64,000 nucleotides of DNA, from assembly GCF_000786655.1 (NCBI RefSeq), contig NZ_JROM01000016.1, forward strand, positions 124,001 through 188,000. Direction: 5' to 3'. This DNA is from Kocuria marina (GTDB taxonomy: Bacteria; Actinomycetota; Actinomycetes; Actinomycetales; Micrococcaceae). The position numbers and the translations under genes were made by a program. A model generated the notes under the pieces. The model was not told where the DNA came from, ran no database searches, and worked only from the letters and a program-made list of their open reading frames with translations. How positions within the stretch are numbered: the first letter of the stretch is position 1; each line of letters starts with the position of its first letter. Shown here one piece after another: positions 18,216-26,969 of this stretch.

Positions 18216-18919
18216 CGGACGCACCGGACCCGCGCGAGCCGGCCCCCGAGAGCGCGGGGGACCGCATGGGACGCGCCGCCGAGGACTTCGCGCGCCGGTC
18301 GGGCCTGCGCAGGGACGCCAACGGGCAACTGGACGTGCTCAGCGCCGTGGGCGGGTGGCGCGGCGTGATCGAATCCATCCTCCCGGGGCTCGTGTACCTC
18401 GCGTGCGTGGTGCTCACGGGGCAACTGGCCACCGCGCTGATCGCGTCACTCGGCACGGCCGCGGTCTTCACCGTGCTCCGCCTGGCCCAGCGCCAGGCCG
18501 TGACCCAGGCGATCGCCGGACTCATGGGTGTGGGCGTGTGCGCGCTGTTCGCCCGCGCGGGCGGGCAAGCGCTGGACTACTACGTGCCCGGGTTCTTCAC
18601 CAACGTCGTGGCGCTGGTGCTGCTGAGCATCTCGGCGGCCGTGGGGTGGCCGCTGCTGGGCGTCGTCTTCGGGTACGTGCGCGGCGAGTCCGTGGACTGG
18701 CGGCGCGATCCGCTGCGGCGTATCGCCTACCAACGGGTCAACGGTCTGCTCATCGCGATGTTCGCGACCCGGTTGCTCGTGCAGATCCCGCTGTACTTCG
18801 CGGAGAACGTCACGGTACTGGGGATCACGCGGTTGGTGATGGGGGCCCCGCTGTACGCCGCTGTGCTGTGGGTGGCATGGCTGTGGAGCCGCCCTCGCCG
18901 CGAGCAGCCTGGAGGTTGA
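18212..18919 (+). CDS. DUF3159 polytopic membrane protein
   Basis: A 235-residue integral membrane protein. After about 55 cytoplasmic residues (with FARRSGLRRDANGQLDVLSA) there are roughly six membrane segments, for example LVYLACVVLTGQLATALIA and VVALVLLSISAAVGWPLLGVV. The conserved segments match DUF3159, whose role is unknown. Start and preceding stop overlap (ATGA). The last 95 bases overlap the 3' end of the opposite-strand RCK gene, an unusually long convergent overlap. Confidence 0.82.
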   Translation: MTDAPDPREPAPESAGDRMGRAAEDFARRSGLRRDANGQLDVLSAVGGWRGVIESILPGLVYLACVVLTGQLATALIASLGTAAVFTVLRLAQRQAVTQAIAGLMGVGVCALFARAGGQALDYYVPGFFTNVVALVLLSISAAVGWPLLGVVFGYVRGESVDWRRDPLRRIAYQRVNGLLIAMFATRLLVQIPLYFAENVTVLGITRLVMGAPLYAAVLWVAWLWSRPRREQPGG

Positions 18920-19583
18920 CGTCCCGGGCCGTGGTGAACATGGCCCGCAACTGGTCCTCGCCCTCCGCCGTGGTGATGAAGAACAGTTCGTCCCCGCCCT
19001 CCAGGACGTCGTCCCCCGACGGCGCGATGGGCACGCCGTCGCGCAGGATCGCCACGAGCGCCACGTCCGGCGGCCACGGCACCTGGGTCACGGTGCTCGC
19101 GACCACGGGGTGCTCCCTGGGCACCGTGTAGGCGGACAGCGTGGCCGAACCGGTCTGGAAACTGAGCAGGCGCACGACGTCGCCCACTTCCACGGCCTCC
19201 TCCACGAGCGCCGTCATCAACCGCGGGGTGGACACGGCCACGTCCACGCCCCACGCGTCGTCGAAGAGCCACTCGTTCTTGGGGTTGTTCACGCGCCCCA
19301 CCGTGCGGGGCACCCCGAACTCACTGCGCGCGAGCAGCGAGACGACCAGGTTGGCCTTGTCGTCACCGGTCGCGGCCACGACCACGTCCGCCTCCTCCGC
19401 GCGGGCCCGCTGCAGGACGTCGAGATCGCACGCGTCCCCCACGACCCACTGCGCACCACGCAGGTTGGAGCGTCCGATCACCTCCGCGGTGGCGTCCACC
19501 ACGACCACGTCGTGGCCGTGCGACAACAGTTCCCGGGCGATCGAGGATCCCACGGACCCTCCGCCCACGATCACCACGTGCAT
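18825..19583 (-). CDS. RCK (TrkA/KtrA-type) potassium regulatory protein, second of pair
   Basis: A 252-residue cytoplasmic gating subunit with an RCK-N Rossmann domain (MHVVIVGGGSVGSSIARELL; the acidic residue of VVVVDAT should contact the NAD ribose) and an RCK-C domain from about residue 145. It probably binds nucleotide and controls a potassium transporter. Its start overlaps the stop of the upstream RCK gene by one base, so the pair is coupled. The final 30 residues are low-complexity (ARGEGGSTAMPPTAQ) and lie in the 95-bp overlap with the DUF3159 gene. The adjacent KimA-like permease is the likely partner. Confidence 0.88.
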   Translation of the reverse strand: MHVVIVGGGSVGSSIARELLSHGHDVVVVDATAEVIGRSNLRGAQWVVGDACDLDVLQRARAEEADVVVAATGDDKANLVVSLLARSEFGVPRTVGRVNNPKNEWLFDDAWGVDVAVSTPRLMTALVEEAVEVGDVVRLLSFQTGSATLSAYTVPREHPVVASTVTQVPWPPDVALVAILRDGVPIAPSGDDVLEGGDELFFITTAEGEDQLRAMFTTARDVNLQAARGEGGSTAMPPTAQRRTAGPPSPTA

Positions 19584-20302
19584 CAGTCACGCCCCCGCGT
19601 CCCTGGGGTCGCGGCGAGCGCCACGGCCTCCATGACCTCGTCCGACGGCGGTCGGGACAGTACCCGGGCCACGCGTTCCACGTCCTCCACGCGCATCATG
19701 GCGTGCACGATGTCCCCCTGCTGGTAGCTCGTGTCGCTCGCGGGCAGGATGCCCTCCCCGAACCGGGTCACGAACGCGATCCGCACGCCGGCGGCCTCCT
19801 CGATCCGGTCCAGGTGCAGTCCGGACCACGCGTCGTCCAGGGGTAGTTCCCCGAGCTGCAGGCGGCCCGAGGCCTCGCGGAAGTCGCCCGTGATGGCGTG
19901 TTCGGGCAGGATGCGGCGCAGCACCTGGTCCGCGCTCCAGCGCACGGACGCGACCGTGGGGATGCCCATGCGCTGGTAGAACTCCGCGCGGGTGGGGTCG
20001 TAGATCCGGGCGACCACGTGCTTGACCTTGAAGGTCTCCCGCGCCACGCGCGCGGCGATGATGTTGGAGTTGTCCCCGGAGGAGACCGCGGCGAACGCGT
20101 AGGCGTCCGCGATCCCCGCGCGTTGCAGCACCTCGCGGTCGAAACCGTGGCCCGTGACCTTCTTGCCGCTGAACGAGGGCCGCAGTTTGCGGAACGCCCG
20201 GTCGTCCTGGTCGATCACGGCCACCGTGTGCCCTGAGTCCTCGAGGGCGTGCGCAAGGGTGATCCCCACCCGGCCCACGCCCATGATCACGAAATGCGCC
20301 AT
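19583..20302 (-). CDS. RCK (TrkA/KtrA-type) potassium regulatory protein, first of pair
   Basis: A 239-residue RCK protein. The RCK-N nucleotide-binding fold is clear (FVIMGVGRVGITLAHALEDSG, then VAVIDQD) and the RCK-C domain covers about residues 140-215 (GRLQLGELPLDDAWSG). The start at 20302 is chosen because the Rossmann strand begins immediately after; an upstream in-frame extension adds non-conserved residues. It is divergent from the KimA-like permease gene, with 63 nt between the two starts, which suggests shared control of potassium uptake. The two RCK proteins may form a heteromeric ring. Confidence 0.88.
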   Translation of the reverse strand: MAHFVIMGVGRVGITLAHALEDSGHTVAVIDQDDRAFRKLRPSFSGKKVTGHGFDREVLQRAGIADAYAFAAVSSGDNSNIIAARVARETFKVKHVVARIYDPTRAEFYQRMGIPTVASVRWSADQVLRRILPEHAITGDFREASGRLQLGELPLDDAWSGLHLDRIEEAAGVRIAFVTRFGEGILPASDTSYQQGDIVHAMMRVEDVERVARVLSRPPSDEVMEAVALAATPGTRGRD

Positions 20303-20351
20303 GAGCCACAGCATAGGGCCCGCGGCACGGGACAAGGCCCGGCCGAGGGAC

Positions 20352-20365
20352 TAGCGTGTTCCCAC
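20352..20365 (+). promoter_or_regulatory. Leaderless-type promoter of KimA-like gene
   Basis: TAGCGT at 20352-20357, then 8 nt, then GTG at 20366. It lies within the 63-nt divergent region shared with the RCK gene pair. Confidence 0.5.
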
Positions 20366-22339
20366 GTGTATGTGTCCCAAATGCTGCGCCGCGCGCTCGT
20401 GGGCAAACCGATCCACAACGAGCGCGCCGCGGGCACGGTGCTCTCCAAGGGCACCGCCCTGCCGGTGTTCGCGTCCGACGCCCTGTCCTCGGTCGCGTAC
20501 GCCCCGGACGAGATCGTCCTGACCCTCGCCCTCGCGGGTTCCGCGGCGATCCTGCTGTCCCCGTGGGTGGGCCTCGCGGTCCTCGCCGTGCTCGCCGTGA
20601 TCATCACCGCGTACCGGCAGAACGTGCGGGCGTACCCCTCGGGCGGGGCGGACTTCGAGATCGCGTCCAAGAACCTCGGCCGGCCCGCCGGTGCCGCGGT
20701 GGGTGCGGCCCTGCTCGTGGACTACACACTCGTCGTGGCGGTGTCCATGGCCGCCGCCGCGCAGTACCTCGCCGCGGCCGTCCCGTGGCTCGTGGGCCAC
20801 CAGACGGTCGTGGCCGTAGCGGGGATCGCGCTCGTGGGACTGCTCAATTTGCGCGGACTCAAGTTCATGGGTCGCGCGTCCTCGGTGCCCACGTACGCGT
20901 TCGTGGCGGTCGTGCTGCTCCTCGTGCTCGTGGGCTTCGTCCAGGACGTCACGGGAACGCTGCAGCGCGCGCCGTCGGCGGACTACGACGTCGTCCCGGC
21001 CGCGGGCATGGACGGCGGGCTCATGGGCCTGGCCGGGGCCATGCTCGTGCTGCGCGCGTTCTCCTCGGGTGCCGTGGCCGTGACCGGTGTGGAGACCATC
21101 ACGCACTCCGTGCCGTTCTTCCGCAAGCCCAAGGCCCTCAACGCGGCGCGCACGCTCGCGGTGCTCGGGGGGCTGTCCGCGGTGTTGCTGCTCGGCGTGC
21201 TCTACCTGACCCGGCGCACGGGCGCGGTGGTCGTGATGGACCCCGCGCGGCAATTGCTGATCGACGGCCGCGCACCGGAGCCCGACTTCTACCAGGTGCC
21301 CATCCTGGGCCAGATCGCGCAGGCCGTGACGGGGGCGGACTCCGTGTGGTTCGTGATCCTCGTGCTCGTGACCGTGGGCGTGCTGTTCATGGCCGCGAAC
21401 ACCGCGTACTCGGGCTTCCCCGTGCTGGCCTCGCGCCTCGCGTCCGCCGCGCTGCTGCCCCGGCAGCTGCAGAGCCGGGGGGACCGCTTCGCGTTCACCA
21501 ACGGGATCATCCTGTTGTCCGTGGTCGCGGCGGTCTTCACGATCGTGTTCGGCGCGAACGTCAACGGGCTCATCCAGCTCTACGTGGTGGGGGCGTTCTT
21601 CGCGTTCACGCTGACCCAGGCGGGCATGGTGCGGCACTGGGCCAGGGTGCGCCGCACGAGCACGTCGCAGAGCCCGCACCGCCGGATCGCCGGACGCTGG
21701 GCCGTGGCGGTGATCGCCCTGATCGCGTGCGCGGCGGTGTTCGTGGTGGTCCTCGTGACCAAGTTCGCCCAGGGTGCGTGGCTCACGATCGTCGCGATCG
21801 CCCTGATCACCGTGTTGATGCGCGCCATCGGGCACCACTACCGCTCGGTGGACACCGAACTCGAGGTGCACCAGGACTCGGGGGTGCGGGCCCTGCCCTC
21901 CCGGGTGCACTCGATCATCGTGGTGACCTCGGTGCGCAAACCCGTGGTGCGCGCCCTGACCTACGCGCGGGCCTCCCGCCCCTCGAGCCTCGAGGCCGTG
22001 GTGGTGGACACGGACCGCGCACGCACCGAACAGATCGTGCGACAGTGGGAGGCCCTGGAGATCCCCGTGCCGGTCACCGTCCTCGCATCCCCCTACCGCG
22101 ATAGCGTGGGACCCGTGATCGCCCACATCCGCGGCATCCGCCGCAAGTCCCCCCGGGACCTCGTGATCGTGTACCTGCCCGAATACGTGGTGGGCCGCGG
22201 GTGGGAGCGCTTCCTGCACAACCAGGCCATCCGCCCGCTGCGGGCGCGGCTGCACTACGAACGCGGAGTCATGATCGCCTCCGTGCCCTGGCACCTCGAA
22301 TCGGTGCGCGAACTACGACTCACGGAGAACAACGAATGA
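20366..22339 (+). CDS. APC-superfamily permease, probable KimA-type potassium importer
   Basis: A 657-residue transporter with about 12 membrane segments in residues 30-480 and a cytosolic C-terminal domain of about 150 residues. The N-terminal motif LPVFASDALSSVAYAPDEI resembles the KimA (YdaO) branch, a K+/H+ symporter, more than amino-acid permeases (recognition from memory). The C-terminal domain (HSIIVVTSVRKPVVRALTYA) has the USP-like fold expected there. Neighbouring RCK genes support potassium as substrate. The GTG at 20366 is chosen on its leaderless-type promoter; an ATG at 20381 would drop five residues. The stop overlaps the next start (ATGA). An amino-acid substrate remains possible. 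Confidence 0.75.
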   Translation: MYVSQMLRRALVGKPIHNERAAGTVLSKGTALPVFASDALSSVAYAPDEIVLTLALAGSAAILLSPWVGLAVLAVLAVIITAYRQNVRAYPSGGADFEIASKNLGRPAGAAVGAALLVDYTLVVAVSMAAAAQYLAAAVPWLVGHQTVVAVAGIALVGLLNLRGLKFMGRASSVPTYAFVAVVLLLVLVGFVQDVTGTLQRAPSADYDVVPAAGMDGGLMGLAGAMLVLRAFSSGAVAVTGVETITHSVPFFRKPKALNAARTLAVLGGLSAVLLLGVLYLTRRTGAVVVMDPARQLLIDGRAPEPDFYQVPILGQIAQAVTGADSVWFVILVLVTVGVLFMAANTAYSGFPVLASRLASAALLPRQLQSRGDRFAFTNGIILLSVVAAVFTIVFGANVNGLIQLYVVGAFFAFTLTQAGMVRHWARVRRTSTSQSPHRRIAGRWAVAVIALIACAAVFVVVLVTKFAQGAWLTIVAIALITVLMRAIGHHYRSVDTELEVHQDSGVRALPSRVHSIIVVTSVRKPVVRALTYARASRPSSLEAVVVDTDRARTEQIVRQWEALEIPVPVTVLASPYRDSVGPVIAHIRGIRRKSPRDLVIVYLPEYVVGRGWERFLHNQAIRPLRARLHYERGVMIASVPWHLESVRELRLTENNE

Positions 22340-23766
22340 CCGACGCCCCCGATCACCTCGAGCTGCGCCTGGGCGCCGTGGCCCACGGCGGCCACGTGGT
22401 GGCCCGCACGGACGAGGGGCGCGTGGTCTTCGTGCGCCACGGGCTGCCGGGGGAGCTGGTCCGGGTGCGGCTCACCGACCGGGACCCCGCGGCGTCGTTC
22501 TGGCGCGCTGACGTCACGGACGTGCTCGAACCCGCCCCCGGGCGCCGGGAGGCACACCCGTGGCAGCAGGCGGACGCGCTCGTCGCGGCGCGCGCGGACC
22601 GGTCACCGCTCGGCGGGGCCGAGTTCGGGCACGCGGACCTGGCGACCCAGCGCGAGCTCAAACGCCACGTGATCGCCGAGCAACTGGGCCACCTGGCCGG
22701 CCACGACTGGGACGGCGAGGTGCAACCCGTCGCGGGGGAGAGCCCCGACGGCACCGGGTGGCGCACCCGGTTGCACCTGGACGTGGCCCCGGACGGGACA
22801 CCCGGGATGTACCCCCACCGCAGCACCGAGCTCGGTCCCGTCGCCGACATGCCCCTGGCCACGGACGCGATCCGCGCCCTGGCCCCGTGGTCGCCGGCCT
22901 ACCCCGGTGCGGCCCGCGTGGACGTCGCGGCACCCGCGAGCGGCGGGACACCGCTCGTGCACGTGGGCCTGCGCCCGGACGCGACGTCCGGGCAGGTCGC
23001 GGCACTACGGCAACGGCTGGGCGCGTGGGCGCACGACCACGGGGTGAGCGTCACCGCGCGCTCACCGCACGAGCGGGACACCCAGCTGTGGGCGGGCGCC
23101 GGCCACGTCCAGGAGACCCTCGAGCTGCCCGGCGCTACCGATCCCGAGCCGCTGCGCTGGCGCGTGAGCCCCACGGGCTTCTGGCAGATCCACCGCGGCG
23201 CCCCGCAGACCCTGGCCGGGGCCGTGCTCCGGGGTGCCGGTCTGCGCCCCGGGGACTCCGTGTGGGACCTCTACAGCGGCGCGGGCCTGTTCACCGCCGT
23301 GGCCGCCCGTGAGGTGGGCCCCACGGGCTCGGTCTTCGCGGTCGAGGGTTCGCCCGTGACCTCCGCCGACGCCGCTCACAACCTCGCCCACGCCCCTCAC
23401 GTCACGAGCGTGCGCGGGGACGTGGCGCGCGTGCTCACCGGGCCGGGCGGCCGGGGTGGGCATCGCGGCCGGGGTGCGGCGGCGTCGTCGTCCCGACGGG
23501 GTCGTGGTACGACGCCACGGCCCCCGCGCCCGGACGTCGTCGTGCTGGATCCGCCGCGCGCGGGAGCGGCCAAGGAGGTGCTGGCCGCGGTGGACCGAGC
23601 CGCGCCGCGTACGATCGTGTACGTCGCGTGCGATCCCGCCGCGCTCGGCCGGGACCTGGGGCGGTTGCGGCGTCGGGGCTGGCGGATCGAGGGCGTCGAG
23701 GCGTTCGACCTGTACCCGAACACGCACCACGTGGAAGCCGTCGCTGTGCTCAACTGCGAGGGCTGA
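22336..23766 (+). CDS. TRAM-domain class I SAM-dependent RNA methyltransferase (RumA/TrmA-like)
   Basis: A 476-residue methyltransferase of the RNA m5U (RlmD/TrmA) family. An N-terminal TRAM domain (about 1-60) leads into a central domain and a C-terminal Rossmann methyltransferase. Visible motifs are SVWDLYSGAGLFT (SAM), VVLDPPRAGAAKEV and YVACDPAALGRDL, which includes the catalytic Cys. The N-terminal Fe-S cysteines of RlmD are missing, as is common in actinobacteria. An Arg/Gly-rich insert of about 30 residues (around 375-402) sits just before the catalytic motif. The start overlaps the permease stop (ATGA). The exact RNA target is unknown. Confidence 0.85.
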   Translation: MTDAPDHLELRLGAVAHGGHVVARTDEGRVVFVRHGLPGELVRVRLTDRDPAASFWRADVTDVLEPAPGRREAHPWQQADALVAARADRSPLGGAEFGHADLATQRELKRHVIAEQLGHLAGHDWDGEVQPVAGESPDGTGWRTRLHLDVAPDGTPGMYPHRSTELGPVADMPLATDAIRALAPWSPAYPGAARVDVAAPASGGTPLVHVGLRPDATSGQVAALRQRLGAWAHDHGVSVTARSPHERDTQLWAGAGHVQETLELPGATDPEPLRWRVSPTGFWQIHRGAPQTLAGAVLRGAGLRPGDSVWDLYSGAGLFTAVAAREVGPTGSVFAVEGSPVTSADAAHNLAHAPHVTSVRGDVARVLTGPGGRGGHRGRGAAASSSRRGRGTTPRPPRPDVVVLDPPRAGAAKEVLAAVDRAAPRTIVYVACDPAALGRDLGRLRRRGWRIEGVEAFDLYPNTHHVEAVAVLNCEG

Positions 23767-23843
23767 ACCGGGCGGCCGGACGACGGCCCACGTCATCGTG
23801 ACGCGGACGCCCGGGGATCCCCGGAGTGACGGAGCGCACGGGC

Positions 23844-23849
23844 TACACT
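23844..23849 (+). promoter_or_regulatory. Possible -10 element of acnA
   Basis: TACACT at 23844-23849 is the best -10 match in the 170-nt gap before acnA and would give a leader of about 80 nt. No good -35 or known operator could be identified. Confidence 0.4.
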
Positions 23850-23936
23850 GACAGGGACTGTTCCACGCGCGGGGGACACCTGTGGTGTGCCGCGCGCGCC
23901 GAACGCAACCGACGGTGGCGAGAGGAGTTCCACACC

Positions 23937-26744
23937 ATGACTGTGGACAGCTTTGGAGCCAAGGGCGTTCTCAACGTCAAGGGCACCGACTACGAAATTT
24001 TCCGACTGGACGCCGTGGAGGGAGCACAGAAGCTCCCCTACAGCTTGAAGGTCCTGCTCGAGAACCTGTTGCGCACCGAGGACGGTGCCAACGTGACGAG
24101 CAAGCACATCGAGGCCCTGGGCAACTGGGACCCCGAGGCCCAGCCCGACACGGAGATCCAGTTCACCCCTGGTCGCGTGATCATGCAGGACTTCACCGGC
24201 GTCCCCTGCATCGTGGACCTGGCCACCATGCGTGAGGCCGTGGCCGACCTCGGCGGCGACCCCTCCCGCGTGAACCCGCTCGCCCCGGCCGAGCTGGTCA
24301 TCGACCACTCCGTGCAGATCGACGCGTTCGGTTCCGCGGACGCGATCGAGCGCAACATGGACATCGAGTACCAGCGCAACGGTGAGCGCTACCAGTTCCT
24401 GCGCTGGGGCCAGACCGCGTTCGACGACTTCAAGGTGGTCCCGCCCGGAATGGGCATCGTCCACCAGGTCAACATCGAGAACCTGGCACGTGTGGTCATG
24501 ACCCGCGAGGTCGACGGCACGCTGCGCGCCTACCCGGACACCTGTGTGGGCACCGACTCCCACACCACCATGGAGAACGGCATCGGCGTGCTCGGTTGGG
24601 GTGTGGGCGGCATCGAGGCGGAGGCCGCGATGCTCGGCCAGCCCATCTCCATGCTGATCCCGCGCGTGGTGGGCTTCAAGCTCACCGGCGAGATCCCCTC
24701 CGGTGCGACTGCCACGGACGTGGTGCTGACCATCACCGAGATGCTGCGCGAACACGGTGTCGTGGGCAAGTTCGTGGAGTTCTACGGCGAGGGCGTGGCC
24801 GCGGTGCCGCTGGCCAACCGCGCCACGATCGGCAACATGTCCCCGGAGTTCGGTTCCACCGCCGCGATCTTCCCGATCGACCAGGTGACCCTGGACTACC
24901 TCGCGCTCACGGGCCGCTCCGAGGAGCAGATCGCCCTGATCGAGGCGTACACCAAGGAACAGGGCATGTGGCACGACCCCGAGCACGAGGTCGCCTACTC
25001 CGAGTACCTCGAGCTGGACCTCTCCACCGTGGTCCCCTCGATCTCCGGGCCCAAGCGTCCCCAGGACCGCATCGAGCTGACCCGCTCCAAGGAACAGTTC
25101 CGTGACGACCTCGTGAACTACGTGGCCGAGGACAAGTCCGTGGAGGTGGACCCGGACGTCGTCGAGTCCTTCCCGGCCTCCGACGCCCCGTCCCACGACG
25201 CCACCGACGAGCAGGACCCCCAGGACGCACCGCGCGAGAGCTCCGCGGACGACCTGCGGGAGCGCGCCGAGCACCGTGTGGAGGTCTCCATGGAGGACGG
25301 GCGTTCCTTCGAGCTGGACCACGGTGCCGTGTCGATCGCCTCGATCACGTCCTGCACCAACACGTCCAACCCCTCGGTGATGATGGCCGCGGCCGTGCTC
25401 GCGCGCAACGCCACGGAGAAGGGCCTCAAGGCCAAGCCGTGGGTCAAGACCTCGATCGCCCCGGGCTCGCGCGTGGTCACCGAGTACTACGAGAAGTCCG
25501 GTCTGGTCCCGGCGCTCGAGGAGCTCGGCTTCTACATCGTGGGTTACGGCTGCACCACGTGCATCGGTAACTCCGGGCCCCTGGAGCCCGAGATCTCCCA
25601 GGCCGTGCAGGACAACGACCTCGCGGTGACCTCGGTGCTCTCCGGTAACCGCAACTTCGAGGGCCGGATCAACCCGGACGTGAAGATGAACTACCTCGCG
25701 TCCCCGCCGCTGGTCATCGCGTACGCGCTGGCCGGGACCATGGACTTCGACTTCGAGAACGAGCCCCTGGGCCAGGACTCGAACGGTCAGGACGTGTTCC
25801 TCAAGGACATCTGGCCGGACCCCACCGAGGTCCAGAAGATCATCGACGCCTCGATCGACACGGGCATGTTCGACCGCGAGTACGGCACCATCTTCGACGG
25901 TGACGAGCGCTGGCAGAACCTGGACACCCCCACGGGTGACGTGTTCGAGTGGGACCCCGAGTCCACCTACGTGCGCAAGCCACCGTACTTCGACGGCATG
26001 ACCATGGAGACCACCCCGGTGGAGGACATCGAGGGCGCGCGCGTGCTGCTCAAGCTGGGCGATTCCGTGACCACGGACCACATCTCCCCGGCCGGCTCGT
26101 TCAAGTCCGACACCCCCGCGGGTAAGTACCTCACCGAGCACGGCGTGCAGCGCAAGGACTTCAACTCCTACGGCTCCCGCCGCGGTAACCACGAGGTCAT
26201 GATCCGCGGTACGTTCGCGAACATCCGGATCAAGAACCAGCTGCTCGACGGCGTGGAGGGCGGTTTCACCCGCGACTTCACCCAGGAGGGCGGCCCGCAG
26301 GCCGCCGTGTACGACGCCGCCATGAACTACCAGGAGGCCGGCGTGCCCCTGGTGGTGCTGGGCGGTAAGGAGTACGGTTCCGGGTCCTCGCGTGACTGGG
26401 CGGCCAAGGGCACGTCCCTGCTGGGTGTGCGCGCGGTCATCGCGCAGTCCTACGAGCGCATCCACCGCTCCAACCTGATCGGCATGGGCGTGCTGCCCCT
26501 GCAGTTCCCCGAGGGCGAGTCCGCGGACTCCCTGGGGTTGGACGGCACCGAGACCTTCTCGATCGAAGGGGTCACCGCGCTCAACGACGGCCAGACCCCC
26601 AAGACCCTGAAGGTCACGGCCACCAAGGAAGACGGTTCCACCGTGGAGTTCGACGCCGTGCTGCGCATCGACACCCCGGGTGAGGCCGACTACTACCGCA
26701 ACGGCGGCATCCTGCAGTACGTGCTGCGCCAGATCGCCAAGTAA
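23937..26744 (+). CDS. acnA: Aconitate hydratase A
   Basis: Aconitase of the TCA cycle (citrate to isocitrate), 935 residues, as expected for the AcnA/IRP1 type. The cluster cysteines are seen in SCTNTSNPS and [12 protein letters not shown], with the swivel domain at the C-terminus ([16 protein letters not shown]). A charged insert of about 35 residues (around 410-445, rich in Asp, Glu and Ala) precedes the first cluster cysteine, as in other actinobacterial AcnA proteins. The ATG at 23937 has a GAGAGGAG site. Codon use is markedly more biased than in neighbours (AAG/CTG/GTG rich), consistent with high expression. A hairpin terminator follows. Confidence 0.97.
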   Translation: MTVDSFGAKGVLNVKGTDYEIFRLDAVEGAQKLPYSLKVLLENLLRTEDGANVTSKHIEALGNWDPEAQPDTEIQFTPGRVIMQDFTGVPCIVDLATMREAVADLGGDPSRVNPLAPAELVIDHSVQIDAFGSADAIERNMDIEYQRNGERYQFLRWGQTAFDDFKVVPPGMGIVHQVNIENLARVVMTREVDGTLRAYPDTCVGTDSHTTMENGIGVLGWGVGGIEAEAAMLGQPISMLIPRVVGFKLTGEIPSGATATDVVLTITEMLREHGVVGKFVEFYGEGVAAVPLANRATIGNMSPEFGSTAAIFPIDQVTLDYLALTGRSEEQIALIEAYTKEQGMWHDPEHEVAYSEYLELDLSTVVPSISGPKRPQDRIELTRSKEQFRDDLVNYVAEDKSVEVDPDVVESFPASDAPSHDATDEQDPQDAPRESSADDLRERAEHRVEVSMEDGRSFELDHGAVSIASITSCTNTSNPSVMMAAAVLARNATEKGLKAKPWVKTSIAPGSRVVTEYYEKSGLVPALEELGFYIVGYGCTTCIGNSGPLEPEISQAVQDNDLAVTSVLSGNRNFEGRINPDVKMNYLASPPLVIAYALAGTMDFDFENEPLGQDSNGQDVFLKDIWPDPTEVQKIIDASIDTGMFDREYGTIFDGDERWQNLDTPTGDVFEWDPESTYVRKPPYFDGMTMETTPVEDIEGARVLLKLGDSVTTDHISPAGSFKSDTPAGKYLTEHGVQRKDFNSYGSRRGNHEVMIRGTFANIRIKNQLLDGVEGGFTRDFTQEGGPQAAVYDAAMNYQEAGVPLVVLGGKEYGSGSSRDWAAKGTSLLGVRAVIAQSYERIHRSNLIGMGVLPLQFPEGESADSLGLDGTETFSIEGVTALNDGQTPKTLKVTATKEDGSTVEFDAVLRIDTPGEADYYRNGGILQYVLRQIAK

Positions 26745-26762
26745 CGACCTTTCGCACCGCAC

Positions 26763-26804
26763 CGCCGGCCGGTGATCCCTTCCCGGGGGTCACCGGCCGA
26801 CGGC
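26763..26804 (+). terminator. Hairpin downstream of acnA
   Basis: A 9-bp core stem (ggccggtga at 26767-26775 pairing with 26790-26798) is extended outward by further complementary bases and has a partly pairing C/G-rich loop. No T-run follows. The position right after the acnA stop supports a terminator. Confidence 0.6.
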
Positions 26805-26969
26805 GTTGCGGGCGTCGTTCGCCGTGGCCCGGAGCACGCCGTGGGGCGGGGCCCCGGGGTGGGCGAGTAAGATCGGACGGAGTATTCGGGCGCATCACGA
26901 TCCCCCCGCCGGACGAGCGAGCGTCCGGTGCGGGCCCGAAGAGGACGAGACACCCACGGAGAGCAGGCA

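Noticed and set aside
20351-22294. 647-codon minus-strand frame across the KimA-like gene
   Set aside because: It is antisense to a transporter with clear membrane segments. Its His/Arg-rich translation is typical of a GC shadow.
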